DNA of 64,000 nucleotides from Terriglobia bacterium (GTDB lineage Bacteria > Acidobacteriota > UBA6911), in the NCBI GenBank assembly GCA_020072565.1, contig JAIQGI010000013.1, positions 1 to 64,000 of the forward strand, in the 5' to 3' direction. A program made the position numbers and the translations under genes. Positions 34,842-43,166 of the stretch are shown here, piece by piece (position 1 is the stretch's first letter; each line of letters opens with the position of its first letter). The notes beneath the pieces are model-generated. The model was given only the letters and a program-made list of their open reading frames with translations. It did not search any database and had not been told where the DNA came from.

Positions 34842-35495
34842 TCATTCGTCACCCGTCATTTCATCCGTCGTGATCACCGGGCGATCGGTCAGGTAGCCGA
34901 TGGTTGCGGCCAGATCGTGTTCGTAGGCGCGCTTGCGCCGGCGCCACTCGCGCAGTTTTTCCTGATCGAGTTGCAGGCGCTCGGCAAGCCGCGCGCGTTC
35001 GCTCTGCAGCGCCTGGATCCTGGCGTCGAGTTCGGCAGTCTGGTGTTCCGCGAGTGCCATGTGATCCTCTACCTTCCTGCGCACGAAAACCTCGAACGCG
35101 TCCAACGCCTGGTCTTGCGCCATGGCCTCCTTGACCAGATCCTCCGCCTGGATGTGCTCGGAACTGAGCAGGCTCAGCAGCGCACGCTGAGCCGCCGCCC
35201 GGTCCTGGCTCCGATAGGGCTCCGTGTTCAGAAGAGATTTGAGCCGCGCCACATTCCAGCCGTGCGCGGGAGCGGTTACGCCTGCCGCCTCAAAGATCCT
35301 TTCGTACGGCACCGTAAGTTCCGCGGGCAACTCTGCGAGGGTACGCACTTCCTCGGATCGGATCTCCGACTTAAGCTCGGCAAGGGTCACGGTCCGGGTC
35401 ACCACCTTTTCGGGCGCACCGGTCTTGGTCGTTGACGGCGCTTCCAGTATGCCGAGACGGCCCCCCATGGTCTGCAAGAGATCAAGAAAACTCAT
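34842..35495 (-). CDS. Coiled-coil protein of the PspA/AAA operon
   Basis: A 217-residue protein that I do not recognise. The N-terminal half is mixed (MSFLDLLQTMGGRLGILEAP; WNVARLKSLLNTEPYRS) and residues about 130-200 form a long charged coiled coil (ELDARIQALQSERARLAERL) ending near EWRRRKRAYEHDLAATIGYL. Its ATG begins three bases after the AAA+ stop (TAG GAG ATG), so it is tightly coupled to that gene. It may be an adaptor between PspA and the ATPase, by position only. Confidence 0.7.
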   Translation of the reverse strand: MSFLDLLQTMGGRLGILEAPSTTKTGAPEKVVTRTVTLAELKSEIRSEEVRTLAELPAELTVPYERIFEAAGVTAPAHGWNVARLKSLLNTEPYRSQDRAAAQRALLSLLSSEHIQAEDLVKEAMAQDQALDAFEVFVRRKVEDHMALAEHQTAELDARIQALQSERARLAERLQLDQEKLREWRRRKRAYEHDLAATIGYLTDRPVITTDEMTGDE

Positions 35496-35498
35496 CTC

Positions 35499-37229
35499 CT
35501 AAATGAACCTCCGCAGCTCATCGATCCGCGTTTCCAGTTCCTCGGGCGTCAGGTGGCGGAAGCGCTCGGGCAGGAAACGCGCATCGGTGCATTCCTTGAC
35601 CGCAACCAGATCCATGTATTCGAGCTTGCGCGTATGGGCGCTCGGCCGCACCTCTCCCAGGATTTGTCCGAGAATCTCCTTCAGCGGTTTTCCGGGTTCC
35701 GGAGCGAGAGCATGCACGCGCAGCGCGCGCACGAATACGCCCTCGATTTCATTGCCGCCCAGCGCCAGGCCCTCGGGCAGCACCGGCAGGTCGGAGTCCG
35801 CGACCGGCACTTTCAGTTTGCGCGCTACCGACAGCAACAGGTCGCGCATCTCGGCGGGGGTTTGAGGGGGGAACAACGGGATGTGCACATCGAGCCGGCC
35901 CTGGCGTTTCAGGTCCACCTCCAGCAGGTCCGGGCGGGAAGTGGCAAAAACCCAGATGATGCGGCCGCGGTTGCGCGTGTCGGACATCTCCTTGGCCAGC
36001 ATGGCATAGACGCGCCCCGACAGACCGCCGTCGGAATCGCCCCCTTCCCGTTTCCCCGCGGCCTGATCCGCTTCATCCACGAAAACCACGACTTGTCCGA
36101 GCGCGTGCAGAACCGAGAAAATTTTCTCGAGATTGGATTCGGTCGCCCCGACCCAGCGGTCGCGGAAATTCTTGAATACCACGCAGGGAATCCCGAGTTC
36201 ACCTGCCCAGCACTGGATCAGGAAGGTCTTGCCCGTGCCTATCCTTCCGGTGATCAGATAGCCCATCGGCAGCGCATTCAAAACGCCGCGCCGCAGCAAT
36301 TGCGTGTCCTCGCGCAGCCACGCCTTGACAGCATCGAGGCCCGCCAGATTGTCCAGGGTGAAAGGCGACTCGAGAAACTCGAGCAATCCCTGGCACTCGC
36401 GCTCGATCATGTCCTTTTTGGTCAAGGTCAGCCACTGCGATGTGATCGGCCGGTCGTTCTTGATCGCCAGAGACAGGACCGTGCGCGCCCCTACGCGGCT
36501 CAGCCCGGTCAGGCGCCGCCCGAGCGCATCGATCGGCACCTCGCAATGGCCGGGGAGCTCGGGCAGCGTCGTGGCGACCAGAGCATCGACGTAATCCGAC
36601 ATCTCCTCTTCACTCGGCAGCGGGATGCGCAGGGCCGCGGCATGCGGATTGTCCACCACGAGCTCGTTGAGGTCGTGCAGCCCTTCCACCAGCAACACGC
36701 TGACGATGTTCGACTGCAGGATGGCGGGATCGTTTGCCCATCCCAGAACTTTGACCACGTTGGCGCTGAAGGCGCCGCCCAGCTGGATGGCGTCGCCGCG
36801 CGGCACCACGAATTCCGAGAAATCGATGACCACCGCCACCTTGTGAGCAGCGCCTTCCCGCCCGCGCAGCGCCTGCAGATTAAGCGTGCGCAGCAGGTAG
36901 CGGTCGATCAATTCCATGGCGACCCCGGGCTCGCGTGTTTGCGCGATTGCGTTGGCCTGATCACCCAACGCCTGCTTGAGCCACTCCCCCCAATCCTCGG
37001 CGCCTCGCGTCGCGCGGATGCCCCTGCCGCGGTCGTACTGCAGCACGATGTCGTAGGTAATGAACATCACTTCATCGAGGAAGGACTTCAGGGACAGGAG
37101 GCGCCGCTTGGCCGGAGCGCCGGCAGGAACAAGATCGAAGATGTTCCCGTGCAAAATAAACTGGGCCACCGATCCCGACTTGAACAGGTCGCGCATCTCC
37201 TGGGCCCACGCCGGCAAATCACCAGCCAT
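35499..37229 (-). CDS. Double AAA+ ATPase (Ycf46-like layout)
   Basis: A 576-residue ATPase. The N-terminal 270 residues look like a degenerate AAA domain (FILHGNIFDLVP, VAVVIDFSEFVVPRGD with no Walker A). The C-terminal domain is complete: Walker A GRIGTGKT (about 330), Walker B VVVFVDEADQ (about 378), a GATESNLEKIF segment, sensor 1 FATSRPDLLE and arginine-finger-like RQGRLDVHI. A degenerate plus active AAA pair recalls Ycf46-type proteins. In ESCRT systems an AAA ATPase (Vps4) remodels ESCRT-III polymers; the PspA gene in this operon makes a similar role plausible (inference). GAGGTAGAGT precedes the start, directly after a hairpin. Confidence 0.87.
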   Translation of the reverse strand: MAGDLPAWAQEMRDLFKSGSVAQFILHGNIFDLVPAGAPAKRRLLSLKSFLDEVMFITYDIVLQYDRGRGIRATRGAEDWGEWLKQALGDQANAIAQTREPGVAMELIDRYLLRTLNLQALRGREGAAHKVAVVIDFSEFVVPRGDAIQLGGAFSANVVKVLGWANDPAILQSNIVSVLLVEGLHDLNELVVDNPHAAALRIPLPSEEEMSDYVDALVATTLPELPGHCEVPIDALGRRLTGLSRVGARTVLSLAIKNDRPITSQWLTLTKKDMIERECQGLLEFLESPFTLDNLAGLDAVKAWLREDTQLLRRGVLNALPMGYLITGRIGTGKTFLIQCWAGELGIPCVVFKNFRDRWVGATESNLEKIFSVLHALGQVVVFVDEADQAAGKREGGDSDGGLSGRVYAMLAKEMSDTRNRGRIIWVFATSRPDLLEVDLKRQGRLDVHIPLFPPQTPAEMRDLLLSVARKLKVPVADSDLPVLPEGLALGGNEIEGVFVRALRVHALAPEPGKPLKEILGQILGEVRPSAHTRKLEYMDLVAVKECTDARFLPERFRHLTPEELETRIDELRRFI

Positions 37230-37246
37230 ACTCTACCTCAAAAAAA

Positions 37247-37277
37247 AGTGATGAGTCATGGTTCGTCACTCATCACT
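37247..37277 (-). terminator. Intrinsic terminator/attenuator inside operon
   Basis: On the minus strand AGTGATGAGT, an 11-base loop, ACTCATCACT and then a run of seven T. The stem overlaps the stop codon of the upstream coiled-coil gene and ends 18 bases before the AAA+ start, so it can lower transcription of the downstream five genes. Confidence 0.65.
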
Positions 37278-38127
37278 GTCTGACCGCCTGACTCGCGCTG
37301 ATCGGCGGCGGCTCGGAAAGCAGGTCCTCGGTAGCGCCGTAGATCTTCTGCTGCTCCTGGATCCAATGGTTCGTGCCGTCGAGAGTCGCCGTAACCTGGT
37401 CGATGCGCGCGGAAAGCACCTGAGGGTCGGTGGAGAGGATCGCCTGCTCCCGGATCAGTTCCACCTGCTCCTGCAGCCGCGTCAATTCCGCATCGAGGAA
37501 CACAAGCTTGTCGCGTGCCTCGCTGCGCTTCTGCAAGCGCTGCTTCAGGATCTCGATCTGCCCTGTGAGACTGCGGCGCAGCTCTTCGCCCACGGGACCC
37601 TGGGCCAGCTGGGCCTCGAGCTTGCGGATGCGTTCCTCCAGCTGAGTCCCCTCTTCGATCGACCCGGCTGATTCACGGACGATTCGGTCGATCGCCTGCC
37701 GGGTCAGGAGCAGGCGCAGGTACAGCCACAGCAGGCGGCTCAGGCCCTCGCCCTGGGCTTCGAGGCCGGAGGGCACCACAGCGGCCCGCTGCTGCTGATC
37801 GAGGATTGAGCCGCAGCGCGTCTCGAGATTGCGGTAGCGGCGCTGGTTTTCCGCGCTGAGCTGCTGCACGAGATCGTTGACCCGGGTTTGCCACTGGCGC
37901 CGTGCTTCCCACTGCCGTGACGCCACGACCGTCCGCTGGAACCGTTCATTGGTCGCCAGCAGGCCCAGGTAGGCGAGCTCGATCCCAAAACCCATGATCC
38001 AGAAGCCCGGGTTGAGCAGCCCCAGGAAACCAAAGGCCGCCACCCCCACCCAGTTGGGCGGCACGAACATGCCGATCGGGCGGGCGTTGAATGCTGCGCG
38101 TACATGATCCCAAAAACCAGGTTTCAT
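37273..38127 (-). CDS. Membrane and coiled-coil protein of the operon
   Basis: A 284-residue protein of unknown family. Two adjacent membrane segments lie at about residues 25-55 (WVGVAAFGFLGLL and GFWIMGFGIELAYLGLLA), and the remainder is a cytoplasmic helical region with coiled coils (LVQQLSAENQRRYRNLETRC; EERIRKLEAQLAQGPVGEEL; LVFLDAELTRLQEQVELIRE). The start overlaps the ABC ATPase stop (ATGA). It could be the membrane anchor for the AAA+ or PspA proteins, by analogy to small membrane partners of PspA; nothing in the sequence proves it. Confidence 0.72.
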   Translation of the reverse strand: MKPGFWDHVRAAFNARPIGMFVPPNWVGVAAFGFLGLLNPGFWIMGFGIELAYLGLLATNERFQRTVVASRQWEARRQWQTRVNDLVQQLSAENQRRYRNLETRCGSILDQQQRAAVVPSGLEAQGEGLSRLLWLYLRLLLTRQAIDRIVRESAGSIEEGTQLEERIRKLEAQLAQGPVGEELRRSLTGQIEILKQRLQKRSEARDKLVFLDAELTRLQEQVELIREQAILSTDPQVLSARIDQVTATLDGTNHWIQEQQKIYGATEDLLSEPPPISASQAVRQ

Positions 38128-38993
38128 GACCGAGCCTGCTGATCAGGTGCTACCGACTTGGAGGTTGCTTGACCCAGATGGCCCTCGGAAACGCGGCGGA
38201 AGGCCTCGGTCACAACAAAGACTGCCTCTTTGAATTCGGCGCGCTCCTGCGCTGCCAGCGGAGGTATCCCGACCGACGGAGGAATCGCGTCCCGGATATC
38301 ATATGCGATTTGGCCCGGCGCCTGGGTAAAAATCCACACCCTTTCACCGAGGTAGACAGCCTCACTCACGCTGTGCGTCACACAGAAAATGGTCGGGTGA
38401 GTGCGATTCCAAAGCTCAACCAGGAGCTCCTGCATCTCCAGGCGCGTCGGTTCGTCGAGAGCCGAGAAAGGTTCGTCCAAAAGCAGGATCTGCGGCTCCA
38501 TTGCGAGCGAGCGGGCAATGGCCACCCTCTGCTGCTGCCCGCCGGAGAGTTGGTGCGGATACTTGTCCCGGTGCGCGATCAGCCCGACCTGCTTGATCAG
38601 ATCCTCGGCACGCGCTTTCCGGGCTTTCGCATCCAAGCCGAGCTTGCGCCCATTGATCTGGAGACCGAACATCACATTCTGGAACACCGTAAGATGAGGG
38701 AAAGAACTGTACTGCTGGAAGATCATGCCCCGGTCGCGGCCCGGGCCGGCGATGGAACACCCCCTGACGAGAATCTCTCCGCTCGTGGGACGGATAAAGC
38801 CGGCAAGCAGGTTGAGCAGCGTGCTCTTGCCGCACCCGGAAGGTCCGATGATCGCGATGAATTCGCCGTGATTGGGCACGTCAGGGATGGAGAAAGACAC
38901 GTCATTGAGCGCGGTAAAGGAGCCGAAGCACACGGTCGCATGCTGCGCTTCCACAACGGGGGAGAGTCCTGGAGGATGGGAGACCGGGGGCAT
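38124..38993 (-). CDS. ABC transporter ATP-binding protein (SsuB/TauB type)
   Basis: A 289-residue ABC ATPase. Walker A GPSGCGKST, Q-loop FQQYSSFPHLTVFQN, signature LSGGQQQRVAIARSLA, Walker B ILLLDEPFSALD and the His switch CVTHSVSEAVYL are all present. Sequence and size match the nitrate/sulfonate/taurine importer group. The ATG is two bases after the permease stop and the gene overlaps the next by four bases. A longer open frame upstream lies over the permease gene and is not real coding. It energises the importer whose binding protein is encoded downstream. Confidence 0.92.
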   Translation of the reverse strand: MPPVSHPPGLSPVVEAQHATVCFGSFTALNDVSFSIPDVPNHGEFIAIIGPSGCGKSTLLNLLAGFIRPTSGEILVRGCSIAGPGRDRGMIFQQYSSFPHLTVFQNVMFGLQINGRKLGLDAKARKARAEDLIKQVGLIAHRDKYPHQLSGGQQQRVAIARSLAMEPQILLLDEPFSALDEPTRLEMQELLVELWNRTHPTIFCVTHSVSEAVYLGERVWIFTQAPGQIAYDIRDAIPPSVGIPPLAAQERAEFKEAVFVVTEAFRRVSEGHLGQATSKSVAPDQQARS

Positions 38994-38995
38994 GG

Positions 38996-39820
38996 TCAAG
39001 TGCGACTCCGTCGATATGGGAAGAGGACATCGGCAAGGTACTTCCAGACCACATCGGCAATCCAGGCGATCAGCGTAATGATGACGATCACGAGATAGAC
39101 ACGACCTGACAGGGCGCGCCGCCGGGCGGTGTCGATCAGGTCGCCCAGACCGCCGGTCTTGACCACGACTTCGGCCAGTACGAGGTAAGTCCAGCCGACA
39201 CCGAATGCCAAGCGCATCCCGTGCCAGATGTCGGGAAGCGCCACGGGTACAAGCACGCGCCGGATCACCTGCCACCGGCTCGCCCCCAATGTGTACGCCG
39301 TCCGCAAGTAGACATCGGGCACGGAATCAATCGCCTTGATGACCGTCGGTGCGAGAAAGATGCCGAACGCCATCGCCAGGAAAACGACCTTTTGAATCTC
39401 ATCCAGCCCGAACCAGGACATGGTCAGGGGCACGAGAGTCGCGATCGGAATGTAGCCGCTGGCGGTCATGACGGGATCGAAGAGCGCGCGTACGCTGCCG
39501 AATGCCCCCATCAGGATGCCGAGCGGCAATACCATTGCCAGGGCGAGCAGAAAACCCAGGCCGATCCGGCGCATGCTGATCCAGATATGGGTAAACAGCG
39601 TGCGGCCTTCGGTGTCGCTCGTCGTCACCAGCTGATTCAGGCTCGAGATGACTTCCGAAGGACTCGGCAGAATGGTCGGTCCGAAAATGCGCTCTTCCGG
39701 CGCGCCCCGGGTCACAAACGTCCAGACCAGCAGCAGCACCACGATCGGCAGCAATCCCAGAATCAGTGAGGCTCCCCGCGGCACAAGCCCGCGGATCTCC
39801 ATGAACCAGTTCAGCATCAT
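38996..39820 (-). CDS. ABC transporter permease (SsuC/TauC type)
   Basis: A 274-residue inner-membrane permease with about six spans and the EAA-loop motif LGASRWQVIRRVLVPVALPD that contacts the ATPase. The family covers import of nitrate, sulfonates, taurine or thiamine precursors; substrate cannot be assigned here. The frame opens at a TTG (39856), but the ATG pair at 39820 (MMLNWFMEIRG) gives a normal N-terminus. It is the first gene of the eight-gene operon; an S9-peptidase relic ends 33 bases upstream. Confidence 0.9.
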   Translation of the reverse strand: MMLNWFMEIRGLVPRGASLILGLLPIVVLLLVWTFVTRGAPEERIFGPTILPSPSEVISSLNQLVTTSDTEGRTLFTHIWISMRRIGLGFLLALAMVLPLGILMGAFGSVRALFDPVMTASGYIPIATLVPLTMSWFGLDEIQKVVFLAMAFGIFLAPTVIKAIDSVPDVYLRTAYTLGASRWQVIRRVLVPVALPDIWHGMRLAFGVGWTYLVLAEVVVKTGGLGDLIDTARRRALSGRVYLVIVIITLIAWIADVVWKYLADVLFPYRRSRT

Positions 39821-39852
39821 GGACGTGACATTACGAAAACATGGGCCGGGAG

Positions 39853-40240
39853 TCAATAACGGAAGAAGATGTGCGTGAGCTGCCGTTCCCCGGTGCCGTC
39901 GATGCTCGCGATGGAGATCTCCGAAGGTGCCTCGAAGCGCCCGACAGTGAACGCCATCTTTGTCATGGCGCGGTCAAAAGAGATCCCGCCGACTCGCCGC
40001 TCACCTTGGGTGATCTGTTCGACTGCCCCGCCGCCCGCCGCGACGCGGAAGAGATGAGTGGTGCCGCCGATGCCGCCCGTGAAGTAGACGAATTTGCCGT
40101 CGGGGCTCCCGAGTGGTGCAATTGTAATCGTCCGTCGTGGATACACAAGAGGCAGATTGCCCGTCAACTGAAAAACCGTCACCGGGCGGCATAGGGCCGG
40201 GGGCGATGAGCATTCTGACTTCCTTTACGATATTGCTGTT
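39853..40240 (-). pseudogene. S9 peptidase beta-propeller remnant
   Basis: One frame encodes VFQLTGNLPLVYPRRTITIA, GGTTHLFRVAAGGGAVEQIT and FDRAMTKMAFTVGRFEAPSE, typical of the propeller domain of acidobacterial S9 (prolyl oligopeptidase-type) proteins. Upstream in another frame is VKEVRMLIAPGPMPPG, which belongs just before it, so there is at least one frameshift. The catalytic alpha/beta-hydrolase half is absent; the frame stops right after ERQLTH. This is a decayed, truncated gene. Confidence 0.75.
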
Positions 40241-40295
40241 TCCCAGGCGGCCCTTGCGCTAACCTGAATCATCCATGAGTTTGTGGGAGGGACGA

Positions 40296-42104
40296 ATGCG
40301 AAGAACTATGGCATCGTGGATGGGCGGGATCGGCCTGGGCACGCTATTGGCGGCAGGTATCGAGCTTGCGCCTGCAGGCGACCTTTTTGATGTTGACGTG
40401 CGACAGCTGGCAGGGATCTGGGAAACGGAGCACGTCTCGCCGGCCAATCCCTACGCACTCAGGCACGCCGAGTTGAAACAGCGCCTGGAGACGCTCTCGT
40501 CCTCCTTCCCCGACCTAGTTCACACCGCACCTGCGGGGAAGTCCGTCGAGGGGCGCGAAATATTCCTCGTTACCGTGGGGAGCGGCACCGAGCGAATCCT
40601 GATCTGGTCCCAGATGCACGGCGATGAACCGACGGCCACCTGCGCTCTAATCGACATTCTCCAATACTTCGGCGCCCACCGCAAGGAACCCTGGATTTCG
40701 GTGATTCTCGAAAAGTACACGCTGCTCATCATTCCCATGCTGAATCCCGACGGCGCCGCGCGCATGCAACGCCGCAATGCCCAGGGGATCGATATCAATC
40801 GCGATGCCCGCGCGTTGCAGACGCCGGAGGGACGATTGCTCAAGGAGATCCGGGCTCGCTACCAGCCATTCCTCGGCTTCAATCTTCACAACCAGAACGC
40901 CGCTACGACGGTGGGGGACACCGGCCGGGTCGCAACCATTGCGCTCCTGGCAGTCGCAGCAGACGCCCCGGGCGCATCGGGATCGGTTCCGCTGGCCAAA
41001 GAGGTGACGGCGGTGGTGTACGAGGCTCTATCCCCCTTCATCTATGGCCACATCTCGCGCTATGACGAGGGATTCAATCCCCGGGCTTTCGGAGACAATC
41101 TGACGCTATGGGGAACCCCCGTAGTCCTGATCGAGAGCGGCGGCAATCCTGCCGATGAACCTTTGAACTTCGGGGTGAAGCTGAACTTCGTCGCCTTGTC
41201 GGCGGTCTTGAACTCGCTCGCATCCGGTCGAATCGGCAACGCAAATCCTGCCGTGTTCGACGCACTGAAATTGAACAGCGACAATCCCATCTACGACACC
41301 ATGCTTCACAATGCCCGGATTTTTACCGGAACCGGCGTTCCCGTATTTCGAGGGGATGTGGCGATCCGGGCCGACACGCGGGCGGGCGGGCGCGGGCAGG
41401 CAGTCGTCGCAGAGTTGGGCGATCTTGGCGTGTACACGGCTCATCAGACGATCGACTGCACCAACTATCTGGTGACACCGGGGCTGATTGCCTGGAATCC
41501 GGACAGTTCCCTTTTCGCCGGCGACCAGACGCATTCCGGATATTTGGAGCGAGGGATACTCACGGTACTGGAGACCGCGCGCTGGCCTGACCTGGCCGGC
41601 CGGCACCCGGCGCCGCGAGAGTGGAGTGCCCGGGCGCGTCAGGTGAACTGGGGCTACCTGGTATCCGGCAACCCGCTGAAGAGCGCGGCACCAGACCAGG
41701 TCTTGCTGGCAGAGTGGCTGAGCGCAGGAGGCCGCGCATTCGTACCCGAGTCTGGCGCCGACGCCTCCGGGACGGAGGGAATCGCAGCCGTTCCCCGCTG
41801 GTTCGGGCTCCCCGCGCTTGCGCATCAGGAAGCTCTGCGATACAGAGTGCCGGCAGGCCTGGAGGGGGATGTAGCGGAAGTTCTGCCGCGATACACGTCA
41901 GAGGCCGCAAGTAAGTTCGGGCTCGGCCGACGCGGTGTGATCGCACAGGGAAATCCCGCCGATCTCGTAATCTGGGGCTGTCCGGCCGACAGGTCTTCCT
42001 TCGATCTGCGCGACTGCAAGCCGCGCTACGTGCTGATGGACGGACACGTCATTGACCTCGCCCGACCGGATCGCCCCAGCTACGGGCGCTTCCTTGGGAA
42101 ATGA
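40296..42104 (+). CDS. Exported M14 zinc carboxypeptidase
   Basis: A 602-residue protein with a signal peptide (MRRTMASWMGGIGLGTLLAA). The M14 domain follows: zinc motif MHGDEPTATC (HxxE), NPDGAARMQRRNAQGIDINR with substrate Arg, third ligand in FNLHNQN and a later VLIESGG region. The C-terminal 250 residues form an additional domain that ends in an amidohydrolase-like beta segment (NPADLVIWGC). It should trim C-terminal residues from peptides in the periplasm or outside. The ATG at 40296 has GGGAGGGA upstream and is preferred over 40275. The next frame overlaps its stop. Confidence 0.85.
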   Translation: MRRTMASWMGGIGLGTLLAAGIELAPAGDLFDVDVRQLAGIWETEHVSPANPYALRHAELKQRLETLSSSFPDLVHTAPAGKSVEGREIFLVTVGSGTERILIWSQMHGDEPTATCALIDILQYFGAHRKEPWISVILEKYTLLIIPMLNPDGAARMQRRNAQGIDINRDARALQTPEGRLLKEIRARYQPFLGFNLHNQNAATTVGDTGRVATIALLAVAADAPGASGSVPLAKEVTAVVYEALSPFIYGHISRYDEGFNPRAFGDNLTLWGTPVVLIESGGNPADEPLNFGVKLNFVALSAVLNSLASGRIGNANPAVFDALKLNSDNPIYDTMLHNARIFTGTGVPVFRGDVAIRADTRAGGRGQAVVAELGDLGVYTAHQTIDCTNYLVTPGLIAWNPDSSLFAGDQTHSGYLERGILTVLETARWPDLAGRHPAPREWSARARQVNWGYLVSGNPLKSAAPDQVLLAEWLSAGGRAFVPESGADASGTEGIAAVPRWFGLPALAHQEALRYRVPAGLEGDVAEVLPRYTSEAASKFGLGRRGVIAQGNPADLVIWGCPADRSSFDLRDCKPRYVLMDGHVIDLARPDRPSYGRFLGK

Positions 42105-42163
42105 GCGAAATTCAGTGTATAGTGCTTCCTCAAAAAGACTCGCTCCCTCAAAAAGGAGGATGT

Positions 42164-43006
42164 ATGCTCCTCTCCAGTTTCCGCCCGCTGATATTGCCGA
42201 TGGCGATGTGGTTGGCTTCCTCAGTCTGCCCGCCTGAGCAGGAGCAACCGAACCTCACCGAAGAACAGATGAAAGAGTTCTTGCTGACTGCCGATGTAAT
42301 AGCCAGCAAACACACGAAAAAGGGCGTTACCTCCCCTTACCAGCTCACATTGACTGATGGGAAGATCACCCACGATGCCGGCTTCCAACCCATCGATGAA
42401 ACCAAACCCAGGTGGGAATCCTCCGACGGCCGCGTCGAACTTAATTTCCGTGACTGCTACAAGTTCGACATCGCGGCCTACGAACTGGCCAAGCTGCTCG
42501 GCCTCGGCAATATGATGCCGGTCACGGTCCAGCGCAAATGGAACGGCCAGACAGGTGCGATATCCTGGTGGCTCCCGGCAAAGATGGATGAGCACACGCG
42601 TTACACCAAGCACATCGAGCCGCCCGACGTGGATGCCTACAACAAGCAGATGTTCAAGAAAAGGATTTTCGCAGAACTCGTCTACGATGTGGACCAAAAC
42701 CTCACGAACGTCATGATCTCCGAAGATTGGCATCTGTGGATGATTGACTTCACCCGTGCATTCCGTCTCTACAAGGATCTCTTCAACCGAAGGAACATAA
42801 CCGACTCCAAGTGTGAACGGCATTTACTTGAGAGATTGCGCAAGTTGGACCGCAACGAACTTACGCAGAAAACCGACGGGCTCCTTGAAAAGAGTCAGAT
42901 TGATGGGGTGATGGCACGCCGGGACAAGATCGTGGCGATTTATGACGCACTCATCGCCAAAAGGGGGGAGAAGGAGGTGCTGTACGATGATCCCATCGCC
43001 AAGTAA
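42164..43006 (+). CDS. Exported protein with HipA/FAM20-like kinase fold
   Basis: A 280-residue protein. The signal segment (MLLSSFRPLILPMAMWLASS) is followed by sequence resembling atypical kinases of the HipA/PI3K/FAM20 type: RVELNFRDCYKFDIAAYELA, LLGLGNMMPVTVQRKWNG, then a catalytic-loop-like DVDQNLTNVMIS (D...N) and a metal-binding-like LWMIDFTRAF. If the signal is real, this is a kinase-fold enzyme acting outside the cytoplasm. The ATG follows AAAAAGGAGGATGT. It begins 59 bases after the carboxypeptidase stop and is probably co-transcribed. Activity and substrate are unknown. Confidence 0.65.
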   Translation: MLLSSFRPLILPMAMWLASSVCPPEQEQPNLTEEQMKEFLLTADVIASKHTKKGVTSPYQLTLTDGKITHDAGFQPIDETKPRWESSDGRVELNFRDCYKFDIAAYELAKLLGLGNMMPVTVQRKWNGQTGAISWWLPAKMDEHTRYTKHIEPPDVDAYNKQMFKKRIFAELVYDVDQNLTNVMISEDWHLWMIDFTRAFRLYKDLFNRRNITDSKCERHLLERLRKLDRNELTQKTDGLLEKSQIDGVMARRDKIVAIYDALIAKRGEKEVLYDDPIAK

Positions 43007-43166
43007 GTGAGAGAAAGAAGTGCTCTTGCGGGCAGTGCATGTGGCGGCACGAAGATTTCCCTTCAAGGGACGTGGAATTGCATCGACGGACGCCGCTACA
43101 ACGGCCGATGTCTGCCGGCGTTCTTCTTTATCCCTCTATATTGAAACCGACGTCGGATTAAGCGGT

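Noticed and set aside
35553-37283. 576-aa + strand frame over the AAA+ gene
   Set aside because: Mirror of the AAA+ ATPase, which has all catalytic motifs; GC-rich codon bias creates the open antisense frame.
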